Shown here one piece after another: positions 1 through 11,985 of a stretch of 64,000 bases of DNA (position 1 is the first letter of the stretch; each line of letters opens with the position of its first letter). Below the pieces are notes generated by a model. The model had not been told where the DNA came from. It saw only the letters and a list, made by a program, of their open reading frames with translations, and made no database searches. This DNA comes from Diogma glabrata (lineage: Eukaryota; Arthropoda; Insecta; Diptera; Cylindrotomidae), in contig CAVNZG010001007.1 of the NCBI GenBank assembly GCA_963693315.1, positions 186,001-250,000 of the forward strand, given 5' to 3'. A program made the position numbers and the translations under genes.

Positions 1-295
1 ATTTTGAATGAAAATTAAGTAAAGATGTGAAATCAAACTTAATGATACTTTATAAAACTAGTACACATAAATAGATAAAAAAATTATATTTTTATACGAT
101 TTTTTTAATATTAGTTTTTCAAACATAGCGGATAGCGATTTCAAAACGTATTTTTTTCTATGACAATGTGTCATGTGACACTGACAATGTGTCTACGCAC
201 ATTCAACTCCTGCAGATACTGATATGCGGAATTATAGCGAGAGTTACTATGTTGTATCATAGAAAAGTGTTTTATTACCAACAGATCGCCCAATC

Positions 296-1873
296 TAAAG
301 TTGTGGGTGTGACATTTACACGAAATAAATTTCCCATCAGCTAAAATATTTTAGAGGAATGGTTTTAATTTTTATGGATTTCAATGAAGATCACTTATAT
401 ATACATTTAATACAAATCTGCAGGTTGCACGGTATTTTATTTATTTTTTAAAAAATTAATTTCTATCAGTTGCGGGTGTGACATAAAAAGGACATGGATT
501 TTCATCTTTCAGCTCCCAATGCTTATAAGTACTATCTATCTAACTTTAAACTCAAACAATAATTTATTTTCTTAAACAAAAATATATTAAAACTATTCAA
601 AAACTCAAAATTCTGTGAATTATAACAACTTTTTGAACTGGTTATTTTTTATGTTGGATAGTAATACTTAAACAATTAATCTATGAAAAAATTAAATTAC
701 TAACTCAATTCTTGTGTAGGAAATATTCAAAATTTTCGTTGCGGGTGTGACATGTATGGAGTGAAATAGACAAAACAGATTAATTTTTAACTAACATATT
801 ATAAAAAGTTAATTAACATATTATAATTACATATTATTAAATACATGTGCACTTTTTTCAGTGCTACATCAATCCTACATTAGTCGGAACAAAATGATGT
901 ACAGATTGTAAATTTGGTACTGATTTGACTTTGTCCCAGCGTGCATCGAGCATTTTCACAACTTCTTTTGAAATTTCACCTTCAGGAGAATAAATTCCTC
1001 TTATTTTTTTAAGAACTTTTTCTGCAATTAATTGTTGCAGAGCGTTGAAGCACAGCTAGCGATATCGTTTTTCTTGCAACTGCACCGACGCCATTCACAG
1101 CTCATATACCGTGCGATGTTGCAAAATAAGACCCTGCGTGATTTTTATTTCATAGTCTTCTTGAATGTATGACATGGACCACATATTGTACCTATTTTTG
1201 AGTTGGGCTGCACAACCATCGGAAAAGACATGTAGAGTTTCTAATTTGTGGAATTTTTTAATGTCTTTGATTAAAGTGCTCAAAAATACCTTTATTAAAG
1301 TGTCCACACTGTATATTTCCCGTGCTTTAAATTGTCTGATACAATGATATATGATTGGTCCTTATCAAAGTATGTGGCAACGTCAGTAAATATAGTAACT
1401 TGCGTATGTGCCCAATGAGCAGCTTGGATTTCAACTTGTATGACAGTGGAATAATTTTCGGCAAAATCAACCTATAAAGCGACTTCACCTTCTGCTAAAA
1501 CTTGATTGATTTTTTTCGTGTTAAATAAATAAACGATAACGTAAATACAAAATGAAAATAGTTAGTGCTGCCCTCTACATGCTTTCCAGCATGCTATTCT
1601 TACATAAATTTATATGAAATTTGTTTAGATTACATTTGTGTGCAATTGCAAAAGAAGTGCTGGGTGTGACTTTAATTAAATGTCACGCCCGCAACAGGAA
1701 CATGTCACACCCGCAACACATAAAACTATAATTCAAGTGTTAATAAAAAAAATTTTATCTGTGGAATTCAAGATACCTTAATGAACTATTTTTGAAAATA
1801 AAGTTTCATAACACATAGTCAAAGTAATTTCTCTGTGGACATATAAATATCACTTTTTGTTGCGAGTGTGACA
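296..1873. repeat. Dispersed 15-bp motif, seven copies in both orientations
   Basis: The motif GTTGCGGGTGTGACA, or a one- or two-base variant, occurs at about 301-315, 469-483, 738-752, 1657-1670 and 1859-1873 on the plus strand, and inverted at 1681-1695 and 1703-1717. It surrounds the transposase-like remnant at 864-1500. Clustered short repeats near element ends are typical transposase-binding sites in several DNA transposon groups; that role is inferred here. Confidence 0.7.
864..1500 (-). pseudogene. Transposase-like protein remnant (DFAENY...SDG...ATSHG family)
   Basis: Reading the minus strand across frames gives, in order, VDFAENYSTVIQ (near 1475), a histidine/aspartate-containing stretch ending DNLKHGKYT (near 1330), FSDGCAAQLKNRYN (near 1200), FATSHGI followed by an in-frame stop then AVNGVGAV (near 1095), and a C-terminal tail that stops at 864-866. 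The same ordered motifs occur in the better preserved copy at 62815-63997, so this is a second, more decayed member of the family. At least one stop and a frame change break it. I recognise the motif set from uncharacterised proteins that are abundant in arthropod and cnidarian genomes; an RNase-H-like transposase is inferred from conserved acidic residues and copy number, not proven. Confidence 0.6.
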
Positions 1874-3148
1874 CAATAATTAAGAGTAATTAAATATGCT
1901 TACCTTTTGTAACAAAGATTAATGAACACTTCTTTACAGATAAAAACTGTTAGATTATATAGTCAAGTTTGGAGATTTACAGAATTATTTGTTCAGTATG
2001 AGACAAGGAAACGTAAACATTTTTGGCTCAGTGTATTTCAGACAAACATTATGTCACTTTAATTAAAATAAATATGTTAATTCGACAAAAATCCAATTTT
2101 TTTCAATAAAATATGAAATAGTAAACTTTTAACAGTTAGTATACAAAATTTCAAACATATTCAAAGAAATATAAAATTTCATTCTCATGTCCACTTTCTT
2201 GTGGATTGGGTGAGCTATCGTTTTTGTCGAAGAAAAAAATGGATCAATATATTCTGCTCGAGTTTTACTTACGCTAGTTCTCGAGATTCTGGTTCAAACA
2301 GCATCCTTTGTAACTGAAGGTCTAGCTAACACATACATAGGTTACATCATTTTTCGGCAACCCATAAAATTTCTGGTATGGTGAAAACTGCTTCATTAAC
2401 AAAAGGACAAACGCATTTAAATATATTTTCTCAAATTTAAGCCAAATGTGTGTATTAATATCAGTTCCATGGTGTTACCCTGTAAAACATCGAATGATCC
2501 AACCAAGTCTTAAAACCGATGTCAGTACTTAGGACATGGGGATGTAGCTGACCCATGTTTCAATAAACCGGGTTGTTATGAAGCTGTTATCACTGAACTA
2601 AATTCCTTTGCGTGTAACGACCAACAAAAATCTTTTCAAAAGACATTGTGCTGCAACTTTGTGTGGTGTTGTCGTGCTAACACCCGGTGTTTCTTAACTG
2701 GAGGATTTTCTTCGAGATATGACAGGAGAAACGTTAATTTAATACTCCTGTTCAACAAACCCTTCGCTTCTTCGGTCAAGGATATGGGTGCAAGTGTTAT
2801 TCGTTACATAATTTTTTTTATTTAACATCTTCATTCAAAATCTTTATTTTTCATCATAATACAAATTGCTGTTAATTTGATTTTCTTGTTGTAAGCATGC
2901 ATCTGGTCAATTTGTTGCCTTTCTCTTGGCATATATGAGTTTGGTCTTCTTAATTAACTATCAAACTGTGTTACTTTACAACACTATTTTCATTTAATCA
3001 AGCTCTGTAACAACCAACAAAAGTCTGTTCAATAGACGTTTACTTTTAAAATCAAACAGTCAACACATTAAACATACCTTCATTTTGTAATATTAAGCAA
3101 CTTAAAATGGTTTCATAAAATAACATCTGTCTGGCTATGACGTTGCAC
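1874..3148. other. No gene recognised
   Basis: AT-rich sequence without a reading frame of note, without a recognised repeat end, and without splice-like coding segments that I can support. Confidence 0.5.
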
Positions 3149-3703
3149 TGTAACGTATTTTTCCATTATTTTTTTTCTTTTTGTGAAACGAAAATAATTT
3201 TTTTTGTATTAAGAGAAACCAAAATAAAGTAAATTGATAATGCGCAGAAGCGTTGATGCTGAATTATTGAGTTACTGAATTACTGATCTGTTTTATTTAT
3301 TTTATTTATACACACGGTAGAATTGCAATGTATGAGTGGAAATTTTTGTTGCTTGATAACTGGCAGCCACAAGACAGGGATAGGCAGACATTTTTTTGTT
3401 TAAAAGTCGACGACAAAAATGATATCTTATCTTAAATTAATTAAGTTTTGCATTTTGAACAATTAAGTTTTGAATTTTCAAAAATCAAGCTCTAACTTCT
3501 TAAAAGGAATTATTATTACATTTAATTAATTTCATTATATCTAAAAATAGGTATTTTAATATAAATTTGAATTATCACAATGTAGTGTTTTAATTTCATA
3601 TAAATAGTTTTTCAATCTCTTATTTTTAGATATTGTTTTGATTACTGTGTTTTCGTAAATGAAGAAGATGTGGCAAATGATTTAATAAAAACTTCCTACT
3701 ACA
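3149..3703 (+). repeat. Candidate 5' LTR of an LTR retrotransposon
   Basis: The right border is well supported: the sequence ends ...CTACTACA three bases before a primer-binding site, and a polyadenylation signal AATAAA lies at 3684-3689. The left border is chosen at TGTAACG (3149), which gives TGTA...TACA inverted ends and a 555-bp LTR. The left border is a guess; no second copy of this LTR was found in the window. Confidence 0.4.
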
Positions 3704-3706
3704 ATA

Positions 3707-3724
3707 TGGCGCCCAACGTGGGGC
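3707..3724 (+). other. tRNA-Lys-type primer-binding site
   Basis: TGGCGCCCAACGTGGGGC matches the complement of the 3' end of an insect lysine tRNA, the primer used by gypsy-like and some other LTR retroelements for minus-strand DNA synthesis. It lies three bases after a plausible LTR end. The match is long and placed as expected, so the identity is fairly secure even though no gag or pol follows. Confidence 0.75.
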
Positions 3725-4927
3725 TTGAGAGCGACAACGTTTGGGTCTATGGAGCCAAACAGGGTTGTTCTTGAGACAACAATTATTGTTATTCGGTATT
3801 AGTGATTGTTTAAATTTGTAATTGTGTTAAATTTTGTGCAAGTGATTACGTCACGAACCCGCGAACTGCGAGTTAAAGTAAAGTTTTTGTTTTGTCGAGA
3901 AGGTCAGGGATGATGGAGCAAGCAGGTGATGTTGTTGATTATTGGTGTTTTCCGCCAAAACCATTCCGCCTTGCGAATGTTTGTTAGACTTTGGGTCTTC
4001 TGCAGAACGGAAACAGTGTTATGCTCATTTAAATTATTTGTAAAATTGTCTTCGATGTTTTTTCGTTAGAGCATAGTCTGTTAGGGTGTTGTTGGGTATA
4101 GTATCCGTGGACGATAACAGAGATGTATTTGTTTGTTCTTCGTGCCACTGTTGGTGCATCCTAACATCTTTTTCTCAATACTGGTCGTTTGGGTTTTGTA
4201 TTGGGCTGACAGGGGAACACGTGTTGGAAGATGCTAGCCTTTGGCTCTGTGAGCCATAGCTAGACCATATATGTGTTGGCTTGTCAGACTGTTGTCTCCA
4301 CTGAAACAACGTCTTAAAAGCCCGTTAATTTAAATTAATTTTTATCACCACCTAGTTTTTTGGATCGGTTTCTTGTCAGTCACAACTCTTTCCTAATTTT
4401 TTGGAAAAAGTTGAAATAATTTTTGTTGTTTTTTTGTGAATCTTTTAGAATTTTCGTTGTGTGTTGTGCATTTTATAATTTTATAATTTTTGTTATAATT
4501 TTGAGAATCTTAGAAGGTTTTTTTAAGTTTTATTAATTTTAGAAAATTTATATTAACTTTGAAATTAGTGTTATATTTGAAATTTTATTTCTTTAAAGAT
4601 TTTGTAATTTTAGTAATTTTTGTGGGAATTTTTGTTTAAACATTTTTTGTGTACGATTCACATCTTGAAATTTTAATTTTATTTACAAACATTTTGGTTC
4701 ACCTGCAATTCACCTGCACAATCCAAATAGACCACTGCCAAACTCCAACTCTAGTTTGTTTCATTTTGGTATTTTGTTTTCAAAAAAATTATTTTTTTGA
4801 AAAAGTCTACTTCTCTTATTTCTGTTTAGATTTTTTTTTAAATTTTTATCGAAGAGAATTTCGAAATTTAGTTTTAATCAATTAGAAATGGTTTGTGAAA
4901 GTTTTTTGTACCTAGGTATTATTTTAA
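3725..4927 (+). other. Untranslated leader-like region, no gag seen
   Basis: Follows the primer site. A short frame opening with ATG at 3910 closes after about 26 codons, and nothing resembling gag, protease or reverse transcriptase is visible up to the CTTCGGTCTG-type repeat at 4928. Either the coding part was lost or the element is a non-coding LTR derivative. Confidence 0.4.
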
Positions 4928-6168
4928 ATCGGGCTGAAAGACCTAAGTATTACATTCATGAGCTCAAAGTGAAATTCTTACCCCCACTTTTTTTGGCATT
5001 TCTCGACGTTTTAGGACCTACTGATTCTAAAAAAGCAAAAAAAAAAATGTGTGTCTGTCTGCCGGCCGGCCGGCCGTCATTACCTACGCTGCAGGGAAAA
5101 CCACTGGAGGGATTTCCAAATTTTTTTTCTAAAAATAGGCATACTCAAGATACAGGTCCGAAAGGACGCTGTGTTCGATAACTGTACCGAAAATGTGTCA
5201 AAAAATCGTCAAGTGGAAAAAGTTTTAATATTTGATTTTGTAAGAATTTTTGGAATTTTGAAAAATTTGAAATTTTTGATTTTTTATAATTTTTGGAATT
5301 TTGAAAAAAGATTCAATTTTTGATTTTGTAATAATTTTTGGAATATTTTTAGAATGTTGAAAAAAGTTGGATTTTATTATAACCTAATATTTTTGGAATT
5401 TTGAAAGAAATATGAATTTGTGATTTTGTAATATTTTCTCGAATCGCTAAATTGAAGGTTTTTGAATAGTTTGCTGAAAATGAAAATGAAATTGGACATG
5501 GACATTTTTGAATATGTTATAGTTTTTGAATATTTTTGGAATTTTGAAAAAGTTTCAATTTTTGATTTTGTAAGAATTTTTGGAATATTTTTGGTTTTGG
5601 AAAAAGTTTGAATTTTTGAATTTTTAATTTTGAAATATTATTAGAATATAGAAAAAGTTTAAATATTTCATTTTATTCCAATTTTTGGAATGTTTTTAGC
5701 ATTTAAAAAAAAATTCTTTTAATTTTATATATGTTTTTAGAATTTTGAAAAAAGTTTCAATTTTTGAATTTTTAAGAATTTTTGGAATATTATTAGAATT
5801 TAGAAAAAGTTTAAATATTTGATTTTATTCTAATTTTTGGAATATTTGGAATTTTGAAAAAAGTTTCAATTTTTGATTTTGTATAATTTTTGCAATATTT
5901 TCTGAATTTTTGAAAAAGTTTAATACTAATATTTGATTTTGTAATAATTTTTGGAATATTTTTAGGATTTTGGAAAAAGTTTGATTTTATTTATTTTTTA
6001 CAATATTTTTGGAATTTTGAAAGAAATATGAATTTGTGATTTTGTAATATTTTCTCGAAACACTAAATGGAGAGGTTTTTGAGTAGTTTGCTAAGTGTAA
6101 CTAAAAACCATGTCCGCATAAAAGTTTTTTGCCGAAAACTATATCAAAATCCTTAACCCAGACCGAAG
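4928..6168 (+). mobile_element. CTTCGGTCTG-ended repeat, copy 1
   Basis: The left end (mutated TCGGGCTGAAAGACC) and right end AACCCAGACCGAAG are an inverted pair of the decamer CTTCGGTCTG. The left part holds a conserved GC-richer segment with GGCCGGCCGG near 5063-5078. The interior is an irregular satellite built from units like TTTTTGGAATTTTGAAAAAG and TTTGATTTTGTAATAATTTT. Other copies are at 21620-22888, about 38740-39312, 55728-56640 and 56652-58494. The short frames across 4888-5323 are part of the repeat and are not genes. No transposase is present, so it is non-autonomous. Confidence 0.65.
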
Positions 6169-6754
6169 TCTTGATATCTCAGAGCTGTGAGATTTCAGCC
6201 CCTCCATATTTTCTAAATTGGTTTCCCATCAATTGTTTTGGTATTTTATTTTAGATGTTTTATGGTTTTTAGTTTGTTCCAGTTCGTTCTAGGGCCGTTT
6301 ATCCTTATGTCTGCAAACCTCCAAAGCAATCGTTGTCTCAATTTTTTTGTTTTTCTCCCTCTTAAATTGGATGCTTCGACAAAGATTATTTTATTTTTTT
6401 TTGTAATTTTTTAGTTCTTGTTTTTCCCAATCCATCTCATTCGACAGATTCTTAGTCAGCATGACTTCTAATCCAAATTTTTCTCTGGCTCTCGGCAGCA
6501 TATTGATAATATCGGTGCGCTCAACAAATAAACGGTCCTCTCGGCAGCATATTGATAATATCGGTGCGCTCAACAAATAAACGGTCCGAACATGACGCAG
6601 CTTGTACCCTGTGGTCATGTATTCGATTTTTAAATCTTGTTTTGTTCATTTGGAAATTTCTTTTTGAAATTTTTATATATGGTTTTAATTTTTTCATTTT
6701 GTTTTTAATCTTTGTTAGAAATCCTTTTTTTATTTTATTTATATGAATTTTATA
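6169..6754. other. Non-coding stretch with a direct duplication
   Basis: AT-rich with no recognised gene. It holds the exact 49-bp tandem duplication at 6489-6586, listed separately. Confidence 0.5.
6489..6586. repeat. Exact 49-bp tandem duplication
   Basis: Units 6489-6537 and 6538-6586 are identical as far as I can read, each beginning CTCTCGGCAGCATATTG. Full identity in otherwise decayed DNA points to a recent replication slip or an assembly duplication. Confidence 0.9.
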
Positions 6755-7065
6755 ATTTGTGAGTTGTTCTGTGGGCGAAAGGCAAGATCTTTTGTAAGAC
6801 CTGATGCGCAGACAACATTTGCGTGTTGATGTTTGAGTTTGGTTTTGTCACAGGTTGTTCTGTGGTCGGAGGGCAAGATATCCTGTTAGTTCTGACGCGC
6901 TGACAACTTTTGTGTTTTAAGGTTTTTTTTGTTTAGTTTTGTTCTATGGGCGAAAGGCAAGATCTTTGTTAGTCCTGACGTGCAGAAAACTCTGTTAGTT
7001 TTATTTTTATGTATTTGTTTTGGTTAGTTTTGTTCTGTGGGCGAAAGCAAGATTCTTGTAAGTAT
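6755..7065. repeat. Four-copy GTTCTGTGGGCGAAAGGCAAG repeat (20+ bp core), period about 90 bp
   Basis: Copies start near 6758, 6855, 6940 and 7029. The first three share the layout GTTCTGTGG-CG-A-GGCAAGAT followed by CCTGA-GCGC-GACAAC about 25 bases later. It lies upstream of the polypurine tract and LTR at 7446-7721 and may be internal tandem sequence of the same retroelement. Confidence 0.7.
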
Positions 7066-7445
7066 ACAAACCTAAACCGTAGTATACAAACCTAAACCAA
7101 TTTTTAATTGAGTTATAAATTAAAACAATCCAATTTCGTTTGGATAAATAAAGCAAAATTATATGGTGGCTGGAGGATATTCTGGTAAGGACACATGAGA
7201 TGAGCACCCTTGATAATTTGAGGAGGATTTAGATAGCCCACTTTTTTTTAAAGAAGAAAGAAAGGGACTAGATTAGTAGGACTGTCACCAGCAACAACAT
7301 TTATCTTACTGGATTGAACTTGGAGGACTCATCCATCATCAGAGAAGTAGATTTTTTATCTTAATATTTAAATTTTTTTTTACCTGATACTATTTGTTGT
7401 TGTGAATGTAAGTGATAATTTTGAATGAGTTGTTAACGTAATCAT

Positions 7446-7721
7446 AATTAAGGGAGGGTTGTGGCGTGGCAGGTTTCACATCTGGAGATCTCAAGTGGTG
7501 TTTTAGGCACGTGAAATATTTGTTTATTAGAATTTTTTTAAATTTCTTGTTAAAGAGGTTGGTCAATAGAACCTTCGTTCAATCGCGCTAGCGACAAAGG
7601 ATGTTGCGTGCGCAACCATCTGGTGGACCTTCACACACCACCTGACAAACCTCATACTACAGGGTTCAGCGTCTTTTAAAATTGTAGTTAAATAAATTTA
7701 TATATTATAACTACTGTAACA
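7446..7721 (+). repeat. Polypurine tract and candidate 3' LTR
   Basis: AAGGGAGGG (7450-7458) is a typical plus-strand primer and is followed at once by TGTGGCGTGG (7460). The 262-bp segment ends ...CTGTAACA at 7721, giving TGT...ACA ends, with AATAAA near 7691. It does not resemble the LTR candidate at 3149-3703, so the two probably come from different elements. Upstream, near 7200, the plus strand shows purine-rich sequence but no readable integrase. Confidence 0.5.
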
Positions 7722-7844
7722 GAACACTTTTCGGCGATACAAGTAGCATATTCTGTAGCCTATATGAGGTGTAAAAATATTTTTAACAGTAAATTATGCA
7801 TGTTTATTTATGAACAATTTTTAGAATTACTTAATAAAATAAAT

Positions 7845-8664
7845 AAGTGGCGTTTATGCTCCATGCACGGGGGTTGCCCAGCTAATCAGCTTCAAACATG
7901 CAAAATGGTCTTACGAACAGGGAATAATTGTCATTGCAACTCAATTTCTTTAAGGTTGTTTATTATGTCCGTTACTTCATTGCAGTCGTGGTTTACCTCG
8001 CAGTCTTCTACTCCATGGGTTACTAACGGGTATATTTTTAATCATTCCGTGAAACGGCTCGTGAAACACTGATACTAGAGCAGACCATAGAAACTTTCGT
8101 TCGAAAGAGTCGTGGGCCCGCCTGAAATCAATAAAAAGATGGTACATGGGTATGTTGAGCTCTCGACACTTTTTTAAAATTATTCTTATCAAGAAAAGTC
8201 TATCCGTTGTGTATTGGCCTTACCAGAAACCTAACTGATATTCTTCAAACAGTTCTTCAAACAGTTATTCATCAAAAAAGTTGATTTTGACTAGCAAAAT
8301 GTATTAAAACGTCATACATGCTGTGCAGATTAGAGCGATCTCACCGTTATTTACACATTGTAGGCGATTATCCTTTTTATGGATTAGTATCAGCATAGCT
8401 GAAATCCAGTCCTGGTGTACGGATTAGTTCTCCAGATCATTTAAAAGTTCAAACAATCTTGAAGACAGAGCTTCACCATAATGTCCAATCATGTCGGATG
8501 TTATGTCGTCGATACAAATTGCTTTATTACGGTTTAATTTTGACAGCGGCGTGTCGAGTTCCTTTTGTGGGTTTTTCTTCATGTATTTTTGACGAACAAA
8601 TAAGCTTTGTTAGTCGCCCGACTAGCTGCTAGTTACTTAAGATGAGAAAAGTCTCAAAATAATA
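7845..8664 (-). pseudogene. RTE-type retrotransposon, old copy, 3' part
   Basis: Aligns by eye to 18300-18490 and then 19340-19900 of the better RTE copy. On the minus strand it retains the reverse transcriptase motif-A context HLFIDFRRAHDSFERK (near 8120), a degraded C-terminus near 7850-8060, and the N-terminal side of the polymerase near 8500. A deletion removes the motif-C region, and many stops and indels are present. It is a dead copy. It continues at 9835-10300 beyond a Penelope-like insertion. Confidence 0.8.
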
Positions 8665-9834
8665 TATGTGTTATTATGGTCATCCATATTATTCACTGTT
8701 CGTGTGCTTTTGTCACTTTTGAATTAAAATGCAATATTTAAAAATATACTTTTTACTGTTTATTTTTAATTTTATTTTATTAATAATAGTATACTTCCTT
8801 ATAGTAAAAATTTGATTTTATTTTTAATTTACAGAATATCGATTTTGACTTACGTCATCCTCAGTTCTTAAATTATTATTACAATTTTTGCTTAAACTAT
8901 TACTTATATACTATTTCAACTGCTGTTTTTTATTATTATGTCATATATTTTGTTAGTATTAGTGTTGATTTTATCATTTAAAATGTTGTTATTGTTTTTT
9001 TATTTATATATTTCTATTTCTTCCAGTCTGTCTAGATGTTGTCCTTTTCTTTTTTTATGTAATATGGTTAAATTTGTGTTGATATTGGTGTATTTGTGTT
9101 TTTCTATTTTCAAATGTTGGGCATATCTGGATTTTGGATCGCTTCTGTTAATTTCATTGGTGTGCTCGATAAATCTTTTTTTGAAGGACCTCCCCGTCTG
9201 GCTTATATAAAATTTACTGCAGTCGTCACAGGTAAGTTTATAAACACCTGTGTCTAAGCTTTGGGTTTTTTTAGTTTTTAGGTAGTTTTCTATTTTATTT
9301 TTGTTTTTGTAAGCCGCAATATATCCATATTTTTTTAAAGTTTTTTGCATTATTTTGAATGTTGTTCTATTGTACGTTACGCCTACGTATTTTTTACCTG
9401 CTAAGTTTTCTTCATTCTTCAACGTTGTTAGGGTTCCCAAATTTTTCTTGTTTTTATATTTTCTATTTAATGTGTCAATCATTTCATTTTTATATCCGTT
9501 TTTACTGGCTACGTATTTTATATTGTTTAGCTCGTCGTGATAATTTTCAGCGTTCATTGGTATGGTGTTCAATCTATTGATCATGTGGTTGTAGGCAGCT
9601 AGTTTATGTTGGTATGGATGATGTGATTTGATATTTATTGTTTGATCCGTTTGGGTTGGTTTTCGGAATATTTTGAATGTGTGCTTTGAATCTACATTTT
9701 TGATTGATAAATCCAAAAAGTTTATTGTGTTATTTTCTTCATTTTCTAACGTGAATTTAATGGAAGGTTCTATGCTGTTTATGTATTGGTGTAATAGATT
9801 AAGCTGTCTATTCGTTCCTTTGAATAATAAATAT
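8665..9834 (-). mobile_element. Penelope-like element, 5'-truncated, inserted in RTE
   Basis: The insertion separates two collinear parts of the old RTE copy. The 10-bp target CAAAATAATA is duplicated at 8655-8664 and 9835-9844. The coding remnant is on the minus strand, and the 3' untranslated part is 8665-8999. Confidence 0.8.
9000..9832 (-). pseudogene. Penelope-like reverse transcriptase C-terminus with GIY-YIG endonuclease
   Basis: The open frame on the minus strand enters from the truncation point with FKGTNRQLNLLHQYINS and NTINFLDLSIKN (the palm/thumb part of Penelope-like reverse transcriptases). Next come HHPYQHKLAAYNHMINRL and a linker, then a GIY-YIG-type nuclease core with CDDCSKFYISQTGRSFKKRF and EHTNEI. 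Penelope-like elements use this nuclease for insertion. The catalytic YxDD part of the polymerase is missing because the copy is 5'-truncated. The frame itself has no internal stop over about 277 codons, so the insertion is younger than its RTE host. It cannot move by itself. Confidence 0.85.
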
Positions 9835-10300
9835 CAAAATAATAGGCTCAAATATCTTAAATACATATACGGTCTGTTTTTAGCTCCCCATCTTCGTTTT
9901 GAATAGCAGTCGATCTAGTTTGAGCTCCTTTGTTTAAGGTCTTTTATTGAAGTTTTCTATTTCCTGACACTGCTTTTTCCTCCATTATATCTTTGTTCGT
10001 CCACATATCTTTTTAACGGCTTGTTTTGTTATTTGATAATTCTCCTTCATGGACCTGGCGTTGTGTTTTTCTAGACATATCAGATAGCAATCTCTTTTGT
10101 ACTGAATAGCGTCAAGGCATTCTTGATCCATGGGAGTTGTTTTTTGGTGTTTCAAGTATTTCCTCAGCAGCACTTAAAACAGCATCTTTGAGCAAATACC
10201 ATGACTTATCGACGTCTCCATTGATGGTTTCTGATTTTCGGCACTATGGTTTTAATATCTCTCTTCGGTTACAGCATTTTTTAGTGACGCTTGAGTTGCA
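9835..10300 (-). pseudogene. RTE-type retrotransposon, old copy, 5' part
   Basis: Continuation of the copy at 7845-8664 and collinear with 19940-20420. Readable remnants on the minus strand include TPMDQECLDAIQYKRDCYL (the linker between endonuclease and reverse transcriptase) and SMKENYQITKQAVKKICGR. It ends near 10300, where similarity to the intact copy is lost, so the endonuclease is absent. Confidence 0.8.
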
Positions 10301-11360
10301 TTGGTTTAAGGCACCATAACATAAAAAATAAAATTTATCAATTGTTCAAAAATTTAATATTATTAATTAAAGTAATGTGTTAAAATTTAAGATTAAATGT
10401 TTAAAATGTTTCTACTATGTTGTATGACATACATATATCGGAAAAGCTTTACCTTTACTATTCCATGCACGATAATTTTGTAACAACCATGCTTTTTATG
10501 CGGCGGACCTTGATTAATTACTTGAAATGATGAAAATTGCCGGCCACCAACTAGATTTTTGTTTACAAGCGCCTTTAAGCATCTGTATTGAAAAATCGAA
10601 ATATGCTCGATCAATTATCTCGAAATTTAGAAAACTTATATAAAGTTTTGTTTATAATTGATTGTCACAAAAGAATTAAGATTTACAAAAAATTCTTTAA
10701 GTGTTTTTTTTCTTCAAGAATGTTTTCATTTGTGCCAAATTCACATAAAACTGCCGCGGCTCATGGAATCATATTTTTAATGTTACCATCGCATTTTTCG
10801 GGGATGATAACTGGCCTTACTATCCAGTATTACACAGAAAAGTCCAAGCGGCACATATATGCGCTAGAAATAGGTAGATTTCGGGACCAGACAGCTTTGT
10901 GTACAAATAGAATTGGATATGTCAGATTAGTTTAAATAAAAAATTTAACTAGAAACAGAATAATCCAAAAAAATTATCAAACCAAACAAACTACATAAAT
11001 AAACGGAAACTACTTTTTCAATGCAATTTCGAATTGTTTTGTTTAATTTGGTTAAAATTCCTTAATAACAAATTAAATCCTTTGGTGGATTAACGTCCTA
11101 AATACATCACAATTGTCATACTATAATTTATAATCAACAACAACATCAAACAACCTTTACACCTCAAATACATATAATACAAATATCTATCAATCGTAAA
11201 TATGTAATCAATATACATATATTTATTTCAACTAAACCATTTCCAAATATTCCAAAGAAACTATTCCCTAATTTAAAACAATAATAAATCTCCAAAACAA
11301 CAACAACAAACATTCAAAACAAATTTTTTGAACTATTTGCGAAAAAAAAATAAAAACAAA
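10301..11360. other. Non-coding or unrecognised
   Basis: AT-rich. The only longer frame is plus-strand 10588-10935 (115 codons, containing HSHKTAAAHG-like and KSKRHIYALEIGRFRDQTAL segments). I do not recognise it. It has a locally higher GC content than its flanks, but no second copy and no splice context that I can support. Confidence 0.35.
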
Positions 11361-11985
11361 AAAAAATAAATAAAAAAAATTTAAAAAACACACTTTTTGA
11401 AAAAGGAACTAAAAAGTAGAAAATAAATTTTGCATTAACACCAGCGTTATGTCTTTTATAATTATATTTCCTTTGAAATTGTTAGAAGAAAAAATATTTA
11501 AATGGTATTTAACACATCTTAGCATAGATGCAAATATTAAATTTTTGACTAATTTAAAATGCTAATTTTCGATTGACAAACAGTTTTCCGTTCCCATTTG
11601 TTACATAAAATAAAAGTGGGTGGCGCATACATTAATATAGAAAAGGAACAAATGTATTCTATGTTAATCTCTAACAAGAGAGACTACCAACGTTTATTCC
11701 CTTTCCTTTCTGAATGCACCACCCACTTTTATTTTATGTAACAAATGGGAACGGAAAACTGTTTGTCAATCGAAAATTAGCATTTTAAACTAGTCAAAAA
11801 TTTAATATTTGCATCTATGCTAAGATGTGTTAAATACCATTTAAATATTTTTTCTTCTAACAATTTCAAAGGAAATATAATTATAAAAGACATAACGCTG
11901 GTGTTAATGCAAAATTTATTTTCTACTTTTTAGTTCGTTTTTCAAAAAGTGTGTTTTTTAAACTTTTTTTATTTATTTTTTATTT
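11361..11985. repeat. Foldback arms of copy 1, loop 11627-11715
   Basis: The left arm (11361-11626) and right arm (11716-11985) are near-perfect inverted copies of about 265 bp, both holding CGATTGACAAACAGTTTTCC or its complement. The single-copy loop of about 89 bp reads CATACATTAATATAGAAAAG at its left side. In copy 2 the loop is in the opposite orientation relative to the tail. Confidence 0.9.

Noticed and set aside
4649..5323. Several plus-strand frames of 78-97 codons
   Set aside because: They run through the CTTCGGTCTG-type repeat and its satellite; the frames are not conserved between copies.
10588..10935. 115-codon plus-strand frame
   Set aside because: Single occurrence, no recognised motif, no splice or promoter context; noted only as an unrecognised stretch.
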